A stretch of 64,000 nt of DNA, from contig JAITYX010000025.1 of NCBI GenBank assembly GCA_021018815.1, positions 7,564,001 through 7,628,000 of the forward strand. Direction: 5' to 3'. Below, piece after piece: positions 1 to 11,945 of this stretch. The stretch's first letter is position 1; every line of letters starts with the position of its first letter. Both the position numbers and the translations under genes were made by a program. The notes beneath the pieces were generated by a model, which worked only from the letters and a program-made list of their open reading frames with translations, made no database searches and was not told the DNA's origin. Source of the DNA: Talinum fruticosum. Its lineage: Eukaryota > Streptophyta > Magnoliopsida > Caryophyllales > Talinaceae.

Positions 1-374
1 GGTTTAGAAACAATAAATACCCCTAAAGTACAAGTACACGGATGGTCAATGGATAGAATGGTATATAAATGTTCAAATCCCTCAAAATACAATTTATTTT
101 AATCCAATAACGTAAAAAATGTCGATAACAAGAAAATAAAATCTTAAATTTTTTATTAAAATTATTAAGATTATGAAATAAAAATTACAATCATAAAAAT
201 TATACACATTATAATTATTAATTTTCAAAGATAAGACATTTTTATAAATTTGGAGGTTCAAGAACATTTTAATAAAGGTGGAGGGAGGCAAAAATCATCA
301 CAAAAAGGTAGGGTTTAACAAAATCAACTCTAAGAAACAACATTGAAGTGTACCTCTAACCACTAATACATTAG

Positions 375-866
375 TTGAAATTATTATGGGATGATGGTGT
401 TATCTTTTATGCTTGTAGCAGTGAGTATTTCAACATGCGAGCAATTTTAAGATGCACAATCAATGGTTTTCTTACTTATGCTATGTTATTTGGTTGGAGT
501 ATCGAGGGCAATAAAGCATATCCTTCATGCGCTGATTCTACACATTCATATAGTTTTGGTTGGAAAATTTACTATCTAGACCATCAAAGATGGCTACCTC
601 AAAATCATCTTCATCATTCTCGATGCCCTTTATAGAGGGATTTAGGAATGCTGCAGATGGTGCGAATCAGATCGAAGTTTTAAAGAAACAAGATAGAGCT
701 GGTTACGTATATGGAAAGCGTAAAAACCCTACTAAAAAGAAGAGTAGAAGAGGACAAGCAAGTACATCCTCTTGTCTAGGTGTGGAGGAATACGATAAGG
801 ACCATAGTTATGATGTTGATGGTGATGTCATTTGGACTAAAAAGACATATTTTTTAAGTTACCCAA
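375..866 (+). pseudogene. TNP2-type CACTA transposase, N-terminal/middle fragment (Transposase_21-like)
   Basis: TNP2 transposases cut and join the ends of CACTA elements. The first frame reads LLWDDGVIFYACSSEYFNMR, then LRCTINGF, GWSIEGNKAYPSCADSTHS and IYYLDHQRWLPQNH. This is the usual tnp2 series: the WTINDFPAYGNLSGW-like block, the paired-cysteine stretch (C-P-x-C, here with the first C replaced by Y), and the H-R-R-F-L-P block. A frameshift near 590 moves to a second frame that continues with FIEGFRNAADGANQIEVL and ends WTKKTYFLSYPM, matching the W-K-K-x-S-I-F-F-x-L-P-Y-W block of the family. The frame stops exactly where the gypsy LTR begins (867). Not functional. Confidence 0.82.
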
Positions 867-2068
867 TGTAGACACCGAAAACATATCATCCTTATATTTC
901 ATTTGAGTTATTTATTTTTATTGGCTCGGTGATGAAATTCCAGTTCTATTTGCAAAATTGGGTTGTGATCGGATTGAAAACGACATGACAGAAGATCGTA
1001 AATCACAAAGAACCCGTTAGTACCACAAAATCAACCCATGTTTGCTTGGATTGGCCCACAATCCTTTTCTTTCAGCCGAATCACGCCAGAGTTCGAACTC
1101 CCAACTAGGAGTCGAACAGCGCCGATTAGGATACACCGCGTAAAATGCGAGTGCTTCACTAATCTTCAGCGGCCAAGCATGGCACGCGTCCCCAACGCCG
1201 TATCATGACGTTTTAGCCAACAATGATTTTCAGGAAATGAAATCGACGTTGTTTTTGGCCGACGAATATCTTATTTTCTACATTAAACAATTTCAGTATT
1301 TTCGGCCTGGTTCAAGCCGAACCCAACAGTTGGAATTCTTTTAGGGTTTCATTTCGACCTCATGTTTTTTTCTATAAATTCGAGGTTATCCTCGTTGCAT
1401 TTGATGCACCATTTTTAGTCGGAAATGCTTCCTATGCTAAAATTTCTCTCCCTCACTCTTTCCCACACTTTCTTCTCTCCATCTCTTATTAACACTACTC
1501 GAACTCTCCATTTCTAAACCTACACAAAAGGGCTTTTTGCATCTCGTTTGATCTCGTTAACCTACCATTACACTGCTGAAAATTCATCTATGATTCAAGA
1601 TCAGCAGGTGGGACAACCTAAGGGCGCTAGATTTACTTTTCAAGTTTGCCTTTATGATTTTTACTTTAATTGTAGTTATTTAATCACTTTTCGTATTATG
1701 ATTTGAAGTTATATCGCATTTAATTCCTCCCCTCCCGATGTAACTTTTATTTATTTTCCGCTTTCTTTTCGCTTTATTTAATCACTTTCAAAGCATGTTG
1801 GGTGGTTCAATTCAGTAATTTTCATGTTGATTGTTTGCCTCGATTTAAATATAATTTTAACTCACGATTTAGATTTGTAAAGGCTGTCTCGTTGACTGGG
1901 GAATGAAAAGCATCCTTCTTTGTTTCATATCGTCGCCGCTGGACATCGGATTCTCGGTTTGAGACTCGGTGGAGTCACGTTTCAAAATATGTTCTAAGTT
2001 TAGGTTTTCCATACCGAATTTAGAAAAGTATTTTCTATATTTTGTTAGTTTTTATTTTCTAAAACTGG
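867..2068 (+). repeat. 5' LTR of gypsy element G1 (about 1.2 kb)
   Basis: It starts TGTAGACACC and matches the LTR at 58270-59709 in order throughout. Shared blocks are the GGTGGGACAACC motif (about 1607 here, 59245 there), the TTCCTCCCCTCCCGATGTA-like block (about 1725 and 59350), and the TTGTTAGTTTTTATTTTCT-like end followed by the primer site. A TATAAATT box lies at 1373-1380. The 3' edge is set only by the start of the degenerate primer site, so it may be off by several bases. Confidence 0.75.
1373..1380 (+). promoter_or_regulatory. TATA box of the G1 LTR promoter
   Basis: The sequence is TATAAATT. It lies at a position in the LTR similar to that of the TATAAATA box at 58945 in the G2 LTR. 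It is the expected start region for the genomic transcript. Confidence 0.5.
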
Positions 2069-2080
2069 CTGGAGACTTCT
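2069..2080 (+). other. Degenerate primer binding site of G1
   Basis: TGGAGACTTC aligns with CGGCGACTCC just after the G2 LTR (59711). Tat/Ogre elements usually have TGGCGACTC here, complementary to the 3' end of a tRNA-Arg. This copy is decayed. Confidence 0.45.
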
Positions 2081-3352
2081 TAATTTTTAGCTTTATTCTC
2101 TAAATGGCTTCTCAACATTTCAGGTTTTAAAAAAAAAAAACTAATTTGGGTAATTTTGAAACTCGAAGCTATATGACCGAGACTCGGTTCCTCGGCCTCG
2201 CCATATAGCTCGGCGCCGACTACCGATCGGCACGAGCAATAGTCGGCGCCAACTAATAATCGGGCTTAGCTCCCGCCCAAGCAGTTTTGTAATGTTTTGA
2301 TTGATTCTTTAGCTTTTGAAATAACATCCCGAGACTTCCCTAAAATTAATTTCGAAAATAAAATGTTTAATAAAAATTGCCAATCACACCTTCATCCGAA
2401 ACTATTCAAAAAGTCTAATTCTAAAAACTATCTTACTAAGAGACCCGCCCCACTTTCAAAATCAAAATCAAAATTCAAAAAGCAAAAAGAAAAAAAAAAG
2501 AGAGTCGATGCTTCGTGGGAAAATTTAGTTTAATTAGCCCCCTGTTCGGCGAGGGTAGGACGTGGTTCCTATAGTGGCAAATCCGTTCGGGACATAACGT
2601 AATAATAGGGTGAGACTTCAAAATATGAATTGTGAGTTTTTATTGTGTTTTTCATGATAATTTACATTTAGGTGACCTTGGACATAGTTTCGCTTTTTTG
2701 GACTTTTAGGCATTCACCCTTAAGAATCTTTTTCGGAGAGATCAAATCATTATCATGGTTGGTCCACTCGACTTAAACCGAGGTGTGATTACTCTCCGCT
2801 CATAGTAAGCTCTCTTGATCCTTCGATTGAGAGGCACTAAGAATTCAGGTCCCGCTATACATCCCATAGGGAGAAAAATTTCGGACTATGAACCACCATG
2901 TTTATCCTACCTATAATTTCCTTGAACCATAAAACCTTGGCAGCCTAGGGTGTATCTATTTTCATTTGCATGATTGAAAGAGTGTGGATGTCTATAGTAT
3001 TTAACCTTCTTTTTTAAGCCCTTATGTTTAGGTTAGGTAATTGAAGTTCACTAAATAACCCTTGCATGGGTACAAAAATAAAATATAATAATGAACCTTA
3101 TTGAGTAAGTCTTTTTATGTGCATTTCTAACCACAAGTTAAATTTACCTTTCCTTTTAAGGTTGGTCCATTTGTTGCATTTTCAGGTAAGTCCAAATCCT
3201 TCCAAAGTGTCGGTAAAAATTTTCTCGGACGATCCCTAGCTATCGGACATAGCCGGCGTCGTCTTCCCGTTTACTTGTCAAGTCGGGTCTTTCCGTGGAC
3301 TGCTTCCTTTCTTCGATGAGGTCTCAGGTTTTAGATTTGTTTCTTCGCATAT
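2081..3352 (+). other. G1 leader region, no intact gene
   Basis: This stretch has long A/T runs and several short frames with many stops. The longest, 2297-2533, is lysine-rich with no family signature. A long untranslated leader before gag is usual in Tat/Ogre elements. The GC-rich piece near 2190-2270 contains repeats of CGGCGCCGAC-like sequence. No gene can be supported. Confidence 0.4.
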
Positions 3353-3560
3353 TTAGGTGAATCTTTTGTTACATTAGGCAATTATAAATTCATCTCAAAT
3401 TAGGTGAGTCTTTTATTACATTTAGCCAATTCTAAATTCATCTCAAATTAGGTGAGTCTTTTGTTGCATCTTTAGCCAATTTTAAAGTTCATCTCATTTT
3501 AGGTGAGTTAATTAATTTTGCATTAGCAAAAATAAATTCATCCCAATAAGTGACTCCATT
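3353..3560 (+). repeat. Tandem repeat, about 48-51 bp unit, four copies
   Basis: The anchor TTAGGTGA recurs at 3353, 3400, 3448 and 3499. Each copy is followed by a T-rich block, a TTTAGCCAATT-like block and AATTCATCTCA. The unit length drifts from 47 to 51 bp. It lies in the leader of G1; short tandem arrays in leaders or 3' regions are common in this lineage. Confidence 0.8.
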
Positions 3561-4030
3561 TGCATAATCTCGGTTAGTCCGTATTTTTATGTGCATCCAA
3601 ATAAAAAGAGCATATTCTTCCTTTTCTTTTAGGCTTAGTCTCTCCTTGGGTCTAGTGCTTGAGCGCCTTCTCCCCAAAGTATTATCTCTTCTAGCATGGT
3701 CTTGAGCATTTATCCTTTTGGGTTACGTGAATAAGGAAGCCAACTTCAAATGGGTTTCGTCACAATATGGGTTCGAAAAGGTTAGAACGGTTGAGTAGAG
3801 AGTCCAGTGCAACACCTTCGTGTTCAACAACACCGTAATCAACTCCAGTGTGACCAACATCAGTGCACTTAGTACCGATTCAGAAATCTTTTGTCGTCGG
3901 ATAGTACCTAAAAACAGTTCCCCTCAAATGGATGAAGAACCATAGCCATCTCCTATCATGACCTTGATCAATTAATATTCGGCTAAAGTGGAAGCCAAGA
4001 TCGAGGCTCTAGATAAGAAAATAGAATCCA
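3561..4030 (+). other. G1 region with a possible gag N-terminus remnant
   Basis: A frame from about 3929 reads MDEEP, a stop, then IMTLIN, a stop, and KVEAKIEALDKKIES. Acidic, helical starts of this kind occur in Tat-type gag proteins. Nothing further of gag is found. The rest of this stretch shows no gene. Confidence 0.25.
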
Positions 4031-4344
4031 TATTTAAAACCGTAACACCCCCAATCACCATTACGTAATAATCCCTAACTTAGAAAGTATTATGTATGAC
4101 CGCAGTGGAATGTAACGATCACGAGACGTTACAACCATCCTAAGAATAGGACCAGGCTAAGTAAACGAAATAAAACTAAAATACAATTTGCATGTCTAAA
4201 TGTTATATGTTGATTGGGTCCTTATAATGATAAATACTTACAACCCAAGTGGTTAAGGTACACCGAGAGGCTTGCTTGCATATATTTCAATACAATCTCA
4301 TATACTTCTTTAACGTGAGAACTTACATAACCTCCAATAATCTT
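4031..4344. other. Unassigned insert-like stretch inside G1
   Basis: This stretch separates the leader/gag trace from RNase H and replaces the expected gag, protease and reverse transcriptase. It opens GTAACACCCCC, which resembles the start of some gypsy LTRs, but no matching second end is visible. Its origin is unknown. Confidence 0.3.
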
Positions 4345-6222
4345 CAAAATTAATTCCTATCAAGTACATTATTGAACAACCATATGTCAGCAACAAGATA
4401 GCTCGATGGACAGTCATGTTATCAAAATTTAAACTCAAGCACATCCCATAAAAGGAGATAAAGGAAAAATCGTCTCGGAATTCTTGGCCGATCTACCGAC
4501 CACCGATATCAGGATATTCTAAAGGTAGAGATCGATATATGGATAATGTACTTCGACGACACTTCCAATCAAAAAGAGCACACACTCTTATCTCGGTTAA
4601 GTCGGATTTCGAGGTCACTAACAATGTTGTAGAGTACGAAGCATGCGTCATAGGTCTATAAGCTGCAATAGAAATAGGAGCCAAAAACATAAGAGTTTAT
4701 GGTGACTCGAGTCCGATCATTAATTAGATCTCGTAGAAATAGAAGGTACAAAGCGAGGCCTTAGTACCCTACTAAGCACATCTAATGGAATTAGCAAAAC
4801 ACTTTGACAATGTTTCATACATATACCTTCCTAGGGATAATAATCAATTTGCGAGATGTCTAGCTAAACTAGCGTCTATTGTCAACATTCCTAGTGGCAT
4901 TTAGTTAATGCCTATTAGTATAGGACGAAGGAGTCTACCCGCACACATCTACACGCTTGAAGTGTTCAAGATCGACCAAACCAGGTGGTACTATAATATT
5001 TACCGATATTTAGGTGACCTAGAACACCCACTAGACTCTATACTAAGAGCCCAACGAGCAATTCATTGTTAGCTACCCAATATTTTCCAAATGAGGGACA
5101 TCTATACAAGAAAATTGACATGGGAGTTAGCTTACTTTGCGTCAACTAATGTAAAGTAGAGCGCATAATGTCCGACGTTCATGTTGGAGAATATAGACCT
5201 CACATGAACAGAAGAATGTTAGTTCGGAAAATTCGAGAGATAGGGTATTATTGGTCAACTATGGCAGTAGATTGCCATGAGTTTATCAAAAGCTATCACA
5301 ACTGTCAAATTTACGTGAATGTACAACATGAACCTCCTTCTTTTCTAACTACACCTGCATCACCGTGGCCATTCTCGGATTGGGGAATAGACATCATCAG
5401 TAAGGTGACTCCTAAAGGAACGGGAGGTCACGAGTTCATCCCTGTAGCAATTGAGTACTTCACCAAGTGGGTTGAAGTCGCATCCTACCCAACCATTACA
5501 TCAAAGCATGTAGCAAAGTCCTTGACTCTTAACATCATGTGTCATTATAGGGTACCACATGTATTGATCGGTGACCATGTCAATCACCTTAACAAGGAGG
5601 TAGTAGACTTACTGGAGAAGTATAAAATCCAAGTAGCACACGTCTTCGCCTTATCACCCTCAAACAAACAAAGCGATCGAGGCAGGTAATAAGAATATCC
5701 GTAAGATAGTGGAAACGAGGGTCATCAGCTATAAGGATTGGCCCGATAAATTACCTTTTGCCTTATGTGGTTATCGAACATCAATTAGAACCTTTACGGG
5801 AGCAACTCCCTATTCCCTAGTTTATGGCATGGAAACAATCCTTCCAATAGAGATCGCCATCCCCTCATTAAGGATTATAACTTAAAAGTAAAATCCCGTA
5901 AGCGATTGGGCTAAAGCACAATATGAGGAGTTGGTTTTATTGGATGAATGACATTTATGTGTTCTATATAATGTCCAAATATACCAGTCATGTATATCAA
6001 GGGCATCGAACAAAAAGGTTAGACCTCATCATTTACAAATTGATGACATAGACATTAAGGAAATTAGTGCACCTATCTAGGATCTAAGAGGAAAATTAAG
6101 GCCCAAATGGTAAGGACCCTACACCTCACTCAAATTCTATTAGGAGGAGTAGTTTAGCTGACGATTTAGATGTTGAAGAATTATTTCAAGTATAGAAATC
6201 TGGACAAGTTGAGAAAGTTTAG
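4345..6222 (+). pseudogene. Gypsy (Tat/Ogre-like) pol remnant: RNase H and integrase
   Basis: The region would encode the enzymes that remove the RNA template and insert the DNA copy. From 4370 the frame reads KIARWTVMLSKF, then NNVVEYEACVIGL and IRVYGDSSPII, the RNase H pattern of Tat elements. The integrase zinc region follows (R-x-H-M-N-R at about 5200, then GYYWSTMAVDCHEF and HNCQIY). The core follows, with WPFSDWGIDII holding the first Asp and VLIGDH near the second; the usual TDNG is changed. The frame shifts after 5689 and continues through YRTSIRTFTGATPYSLVYG to KLRKF near 6222. Stops occur throughout. The matching C-terminus in G2 lies at 52781-53037. Confidence 0.85.
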
Positions 6223-6226
6223 CATT

Positions 6227-6351
6227 AAAATAAATAATTTAGGCAGAAATTGCGTTTGGCCCACACCACGCCGCGGCTCTAGCCGACGTCGGTCGCCTCT
6301 CGGTTAATCGAAAATCGCTTGATTAAAATAAATAATTTAGGCAGAATTATT
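6227..6351 (+). repeat. Short direct repeat after pol of G1
   Basis: AAATAAATAATTTAGGCAGAA occurs near 6227 and again near 6325, about 98 bp apart. A GC-rich stretch of CCGACGTCGG type lies between the copies. It marks a small local duplication just after the pol end. Confidence 0.55.
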
Positions 6352-6609
6352 TCCCGTGTTTGATTATTTTTCGGGGTAGTCCATTGCAGATGTCCATTAT
6401 TTGAATTTATAATTAGAGACGACCCATTTGATTATGGTGAACGATTAAAACTTAAATTAAGCATAAGAGTAAGCATAATACTTACTTTTTACTTTCTTAT
6501 TAATAGAGAGCCTATCGCTTATCCGAGTACATAGCTAAAACTGGAAATAACCAAGCACACAACTTGGAAAATAAAATCAAAAAGAGGCAAAACAAAAATC
6601 CTATGAAAG

Positions 6610-8130
6610 TAACTTTTCTTATTCCTAATTTCTTGGCGCTAGTCCTTCTTAACTTTCATTCCTTTTGGGTCGCTTGATTCAACTACTTCTTATTGGGTTC
6701 GCTTCTTTACTTCCTCGATCCTGTGAGCCATCTTCTCTTTTTCTTCTTTAGCCTCTACCTCTCTCTTGCAAGCCCGCTCATCGCCTTATGAGGCTACTTC
6801 ATAGATCTCGTACCGGTGCAGCAGCAGGAGCATTCCTCCTTTGTTCTCGCTTTCAAGCCCTCGGTGTCTTGTGTATCGTGTGGTCATCCTCCCTCATCCA
6901 CTCTAGATAAAACTCAAAGATGGCTTTAGATTGTGCCTCTCCGGGCTTTCCAAATCACGAGTAGGTTCATCCAAGTACTCACTTCAAGACTAGACTTGCC
7001 TAGAACTGTTGGGCTTGTATCATGAAGATGGTGGTACACAATCTAGGTAGGGGATATCTTGTACCTAGCCTATTTTTTGTATAACACGGTGAGGGAAGTA
7101 GTACGTGCTGAATTCAAATCCCAACAAGTGCTTGATGTATGGGTACCGGATCATAGGAGGGGTGGCATTGAGCCACACTTTCCACCTAGTAGAAGATCGC
7201 TTAGTTAATGCCTTGCATGGCGAGGCCTTTGACGAAATTAGGATGCCATGTATGTAATAGTCCTTACAGGTTCTAACACTAAGCCCAAGTGCTCAATCAG
7301 CCGGATCCGCACATCACGAGATGCGAAAGGTTAGGAAAATTACATATCCTACACAAGCTAGGTAGTCCTAGTTCACGACCTAACAGGAGTAAAAAAAAAA
7401 AATTAGCGAGTTTAGCTGAGCACCGTGCATAATCGCTACCAACCGACGTCGTGGTTTTCCATCACCAATGAGGTTGAGTGACCATTTTAGTCATCACGTA
7501 CTGCAGTAGAAGGGGGCTGTTGGTGAAGTTTTCATTTGTATTAACCCAAAATCCAATTCAATCCTAGGAACATTTCAGCAAGGATCAGCGGAGTCGGGGA
7601 GTAATAGTCCCCCAACTCGCCTTATCACATTCAGTAGGGCGGCAGGTGCCCTATCCCTCCGGGCCCGCCAGCGAGGAAGACGCGCACCGGGCACATAATG
7701 GCATGATCCTTCTAAATGCGTGCTAGGCTCGCCCGTATATCGGACGAAAGTGTAATAGTAGGTTCACCGAGTTTACCTCATCCCTTATTAGGATCAACTC
7801 CGGATCCCTCTTGCTTAAATCTAGTAGTTGCTTGTAGATTTCGGGCATGCTGTTTGATGATGTGGGAATGACATGCTTTGTTCAACGTTGATTATCTGCA
7901 GCCTTGTATTTCTTTGATTTCCTCGGAATTGGACATAACTTCCAGTCTCTAAATTTGATGACATGCATTGCATGATCCCAGTGAGGACACTACAGCCCTC
8001 GAAGTGTCCAATGGATCTTCACCTGTCTAATGTTGAATAGTGTGTTTAGTCCATATATAACTAATCCTACCTTTTCTACAACCCTAATATTATGCATCCA
8101 TCGAGTCAACGTAACCATGAATTTCATTTT
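6610..8130 (-). pseudogene. Antisense accessory gene a of G1 (DUF7745-like), degraded
   Basis: Read on the minus strand, this region matches 53050-54489 of G2 in order, including a TCCAATGGATCTTCACCTGTC-like block near 8010 and the start near 8130. The 3' end encodes a charged tail (DERACKREVEAKEEKEKMAH at about 6730-6790), so a helical C-terminus is likely. The clearer G2 copy carries the recognisable motifs. Bases 8131-8639, upstream of this gene, hold only short frames and a TTTGGGGGAATGGGG-like purine tract at about 8470 that is also present in G2 (54830). This copy cannot make a protein. Confidence 0.5.
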
Positions 8131-8639
8131 GGGAATGGATATGGAAATTTCTTGGAATTTGTGATCTATTTTAGGGAACTCCTGTTAAGTTCTCGGTTGT
8201 GTTCTATTCGAAGATCGCTCCAGCGTCATTTAATAAGTTTTCGGGGCTCTAACTCGACTTCATTACTACAGCTTGCATCAAACCCTTATGGGCCTGGTCC
8301 GTTGACCGGTGCTGGTCTTATTGATAGGTTCACTTGCCCGCCTGGTGGCCGGTGCCTGCAGTTGGGCCTTTTCTTTATTTTCGACCCGTTTTCTTTACGG
8401 TTTGTAGCCTAGTTACTTGGGACCATATTTTTTACTTATAATTTTCGTTTCGTTTTTTATTATTTTCCTTTGGGGGAATGGGGTTTAGTGGATTTTGTTT
8501 TTGATTTGTCTTTGAAATTATTTCTCATTGTCATATAAATAAAGAAAGCATGTTAGAGTTTTGCATCCATCTCCTTTCATAAAGTCTAATCATAATATAA
8601 AATACATAAATAATAACAAAAGCACCCTACAAATGGTTA

Positions 8640-10920
8640 TTCAATAATTTTCATCATCGTCGTCTATGAAGAGATAGTCTCCATGTGCTCTACAATCGAC
8701 ATTGAAGCTTGCATATCCGTCGACATATGAGAAGAACTAGCTCCATAGTCCTAAGTGGATTGTGAGGCCTCATGATAAGGCCCACTACAAGATGCTCGAT
8801 GAAAATCGTAAGGCTTGCCATACGGATCAAGCACTTGTAAAGGCATAATATCAATACTAGCTCCAGACGTGCTAGGCCCAGACTCCGGATGAACTAGGCC
8901 CATGTCTAGATGAGTTCGATCAAGCTTCGAAGTACTCCGCCCGTGAAAGAGCCGAGTTACATACCATGATGTGCCAGCTCCAATAGTGCTACTAGATGAC
9001 ATTTAAGGTTAGCCGGATGTCTCAAAACTACCAAGGAAATCTCCCGAAGAGGGAGACCTAGAATGACTCGTCCTAAGATGACAAAAGAGTGAGTAACACA
9101 CGAACTAGGAATTCAAGAGTTAGCATTTCAACTAACTAGACTTACTCTAAACGATCGGAACGCACAACCAATAAACAATCTCTCGATGCTTGAAGGGTAT
9201 ATTGGAATCCGATAGACATCCTCCGAGATTGTTCCCGGTCGTATTGTAATTTCACCATGTTAGGAAAGGCATTTTAGCATACAACTAAAATAAAGAGCAC
9301 AACAACATTCTTACCCCTTTCTAGTTCCTTGGGAACGGATACCTTACATATTCCGACTCTATAATTTCTGGATATTGGACGATACATGGGGGCTCTCTAG
9401 GTAGGGATACATCAACTTCACTGGCTAGAAATATGAATGTCACTCGCAAGCTCCTATATTACCACAAGGTTAATTTCCATACTAAAAATAAAACCCAATG
9501 TCGAGTTATCGAAGCCTACCATTTGGGTCATAATGCTCCCCAAAGATTGAGGATGGGTCAAGTTATATCCAGGAATGTTTGTAAGGATACTCGGTTGTCA
9601 TCTCTTCATGTTCTTCCGGAGTAACCGAATAAAGATATAACATAGTCTGTGGTGGATCCTTTAAAATGAAAGGTGGCCATATGTTATGGTGAATTTGGGG
9701 TGTAACACACTCACCAAGGTACCAAGCAGAAACCAAACGGACCTTCCAAGAGAATCTGTTTCTCACTCAAATCCCTTACAACTCGGAATAGCGAAGGAAG
9801 TTGACTTCGGGACTAGGGATCCACACCACACCGAGTTGTAAGGGCCATACTAAAAATAGGCACGTCCCAAAGTCGGCGTAGGGTTCACAACGACCCGGAC
9901 CACGATCCACACCACACCGTGGGTAGGGGCATAATTAAGAACTAGGAAAAGATAAAATTTTGGACCATACTAGTTTGAAATTAAAAAATTTTGAAGAAGC
10001 ATACCGTGACCATTTATTGAGAGTTGGACGTAAAAATGCAAGCCCGGTTGCCTTTCGTTGTGCAAGGTGGATCTTCGCCCATGCTATTGTTGCTGGAAAT
10101 GACGGATAAGTCATCGAGCCGGGTGAAAATTAAGTAAAGTATTCATACAACCATGGCTGCGAATTTGCCATACAAGTAAATGTTCAATCCGTACAAAATA
10201 AATGGAAAAGGCTAAGAGGAATAGGGCATACCTCAATGATCTTCCATAGGCCAATCAGGGGCATGAAGTTGTTTGAATCCTTCTCGGCAGTGAGTACGTC
10301 GAGCGCTAGCACGTAAACGCTATATCAAACAAGTATACACAGACGCACCCTAGTTGCGGTCTTTTATTCGGTCTAAGTCTACCAAATTGGGTAAATAGTG
10401 AACATGGACCTTGGACCCTTGGTAAAAAAGATAGACATGCACAACATGAGGGCAATCACAATACGAGTTTGTTATTGTAGGTCATGTCTAGCCCATAACT
10501 CGGCGTTAATGAAAGTGCCAAGAAGAATAGAGTACTTAAAATAGTTGGGAATCAAAGAGTAATCGGACCGAAAAGATGATGTAGATAGTAATGATTTTTG
10601 TACAAATCATCTGCGGTATACTAAAGGTTCACCCAAGAAATCCACATCTATAAGGACGACAAAGTCTAAAGGAGTAATGATCTTGTCTCGAAACGGGAGA
10701 TGAAAAGTGTTGGTGGTATCCCAAAATCGCTCACTAGTAGCCCGGGTGATACTCCGGTAGTGCGATCACTTAAATGACTTAAAGTAGTATAGAGTAAACC
10801 AAACCCAAGCATTAGTTAAGGTTTGGTCCAAGTGGATAGTTTCATTCTCTAAAGGTCACAAAGAATTTTTTGATAGCCCCACTACTCAGGATGATGTATT
10901 CCCATAAAGAATGAAAATTT
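8640..10920 (-). pseudogene. Antisense accessory gene b of G1 (plant mobile domain-like), degraded
   Basis: It matches 54990-57318 of G2 piece by piece. On the minus strand a piece at 9563-9766 reads SAWYLGECVTPQIHHNIWPP, parallel to CWYLGERVTPQI in G2. A piece near 10600-10740 gives the degraded block that in G2 reads TFYLPFREMTITPFDF, the plant mobile domain (PMD) signature. The 3' end (8751-9002) encodes a Ser/Gly-rich tail with GPSTSGAS, as in G2. Some gaps may be introns. Many stops are present. The function of PMD proteins carried by retroelements is not settled. Confidence 0.6.
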
Positions 10921-11272
10921 AAAATGTTTTAATTAAAGTGCCACACCAACATAAAATAGAAGAAGCTCAAGACAAGACATTTACCGTAGCGGATATTGCT
11001 AATGAAGAAACATGGCTTTCAGCCTCTACCAAGAGCTCACTCGGCTTCCATTCATGGTGAGGGCACCATTCCCTCTTTAGAAACAAGTCTTTTGTCAAGC
11101 TTTTGAGCCTTTTCTTTCTCCCGGATGATGACGTCTTCGAGATATATTATGAGGATGTTTTATGAAACCACACGGGTTTTCTCAAGAAGTAGAAAAACAA
11201 GCTCAAGAGCAAGCAAGAGCAAGCACGAAGAGGAGTTGTGAAGATGTGCAAAATGAGCTTCCAAGTCTCTTC

Positions 11273-11280
11273 CTTTTATA
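11273..11280 (-). promoter_or_regulatory. Candidate TATA box for antisense gene b of G1
   Basis: On the minus strand the sequence reads TATAAAAG, upstream of antisense gene b. G2 has TATAAAAAG at the matching place (57711-57719). Its recurrence in both copies is the main support. Confidence 0.45.
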
Positions 11281-11853
11281 GGCAAACCGGTTTGCATTTG
11301 AAAAATAAAGCAAAAATTAACCTTTTTTCCTTATTGGTCGGATAGCGCTTCCCGATCGTGAACTGCAGAAGATATAGCCAGCATCGGGTTCCATAGCCTC
11401 GACTGAGTTCAGTCGTAGGTATGAAATGGCATCAAGCATGGCATGTAGCAGACGTGGTTACAAGAAGTGTGGCCGACATCGGCTACAGTGTCGTGCAAGC
11501 AAGTGGCCTTATGGGCCCACCATTTAAACTTTTTCCAGCTTTGTTTTGCAATATTCTTTGATTGAATTATTTAGGTAAAATACCAAACTTTCATATATCT
11601 AATTGTTTATTGACAGAATGTTAGCACAACAAAATTATTTAGCTAAGCTTCAGATTGAGAAACAATCAAGCTTCAACAAATTACCGAGCTTCGGGACTCC
11701 GACTAAGCCAAGTTCGAGTCAAGAACCAGGTAATTCCGAATTTCTTATATCACTCGACATTCGTGACGATGCCAGAAAAATGAGAGAAGTACCCTTTACT
11801 ATCTACTTTGACCATTTGTCTTTCAGACTTATTGGTCAAACCGTGAGCTAACT

Positions 11854-11945
11854 TGTAGACACCGAAAACATGTCGTCCTTATCTTTTCATTTGAGTTGTT
11901 TATTTTCGTTGGCCCGGTGATGAAATCCTAGTCCCATTTGCAAAT
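11854..11945 (+). repeat. Truncated 3' LTR of G1
   Basis: TGTAGACACCGAAAACATGT and the next about 70 bp match the starts of the LTRs at 867 and 58270. The match stops at about 11945, where CACTA-type terminal repeats begin. The preceding stretch (11795-11853) matches the sequence before the G2 3' LTR, but its purine tract is shortened. Confidence 0.8.

Larger units (their letters stand above)
867..11945 (+). mobile_element. Ty3-gypsy element G1, Tat/Ogre-like, with internal deletions
   Basis: It begins with an LTR opening TGTAGACACC. Then come a degenerate primer site, a long leader with tandem repeats, traces of gag, RNase H and integrase on the + strand, two minus-strand accessory genes, and a truncated second LTR at 11854. 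The same layout recurs in G2 (52781-59709), which defines a family. Protease and reverse transcriptase are missing. The element lies inside the tnp2 reading frame of the CACTA transposon, so it is younger than that element. Confidence 0.8.

Noticed and set aside
3353..3560. Possible CRISPR-like array
   Set aside because: Repeats are directly abutting and degenerate, have no unique spacers, and lie in a plant retrotransposon leader.
8092..8412. 106-residue plus-strand frame
   Set aside because: Covers the start region of the antisense gene of G1; no family signature and not conserved in G2.
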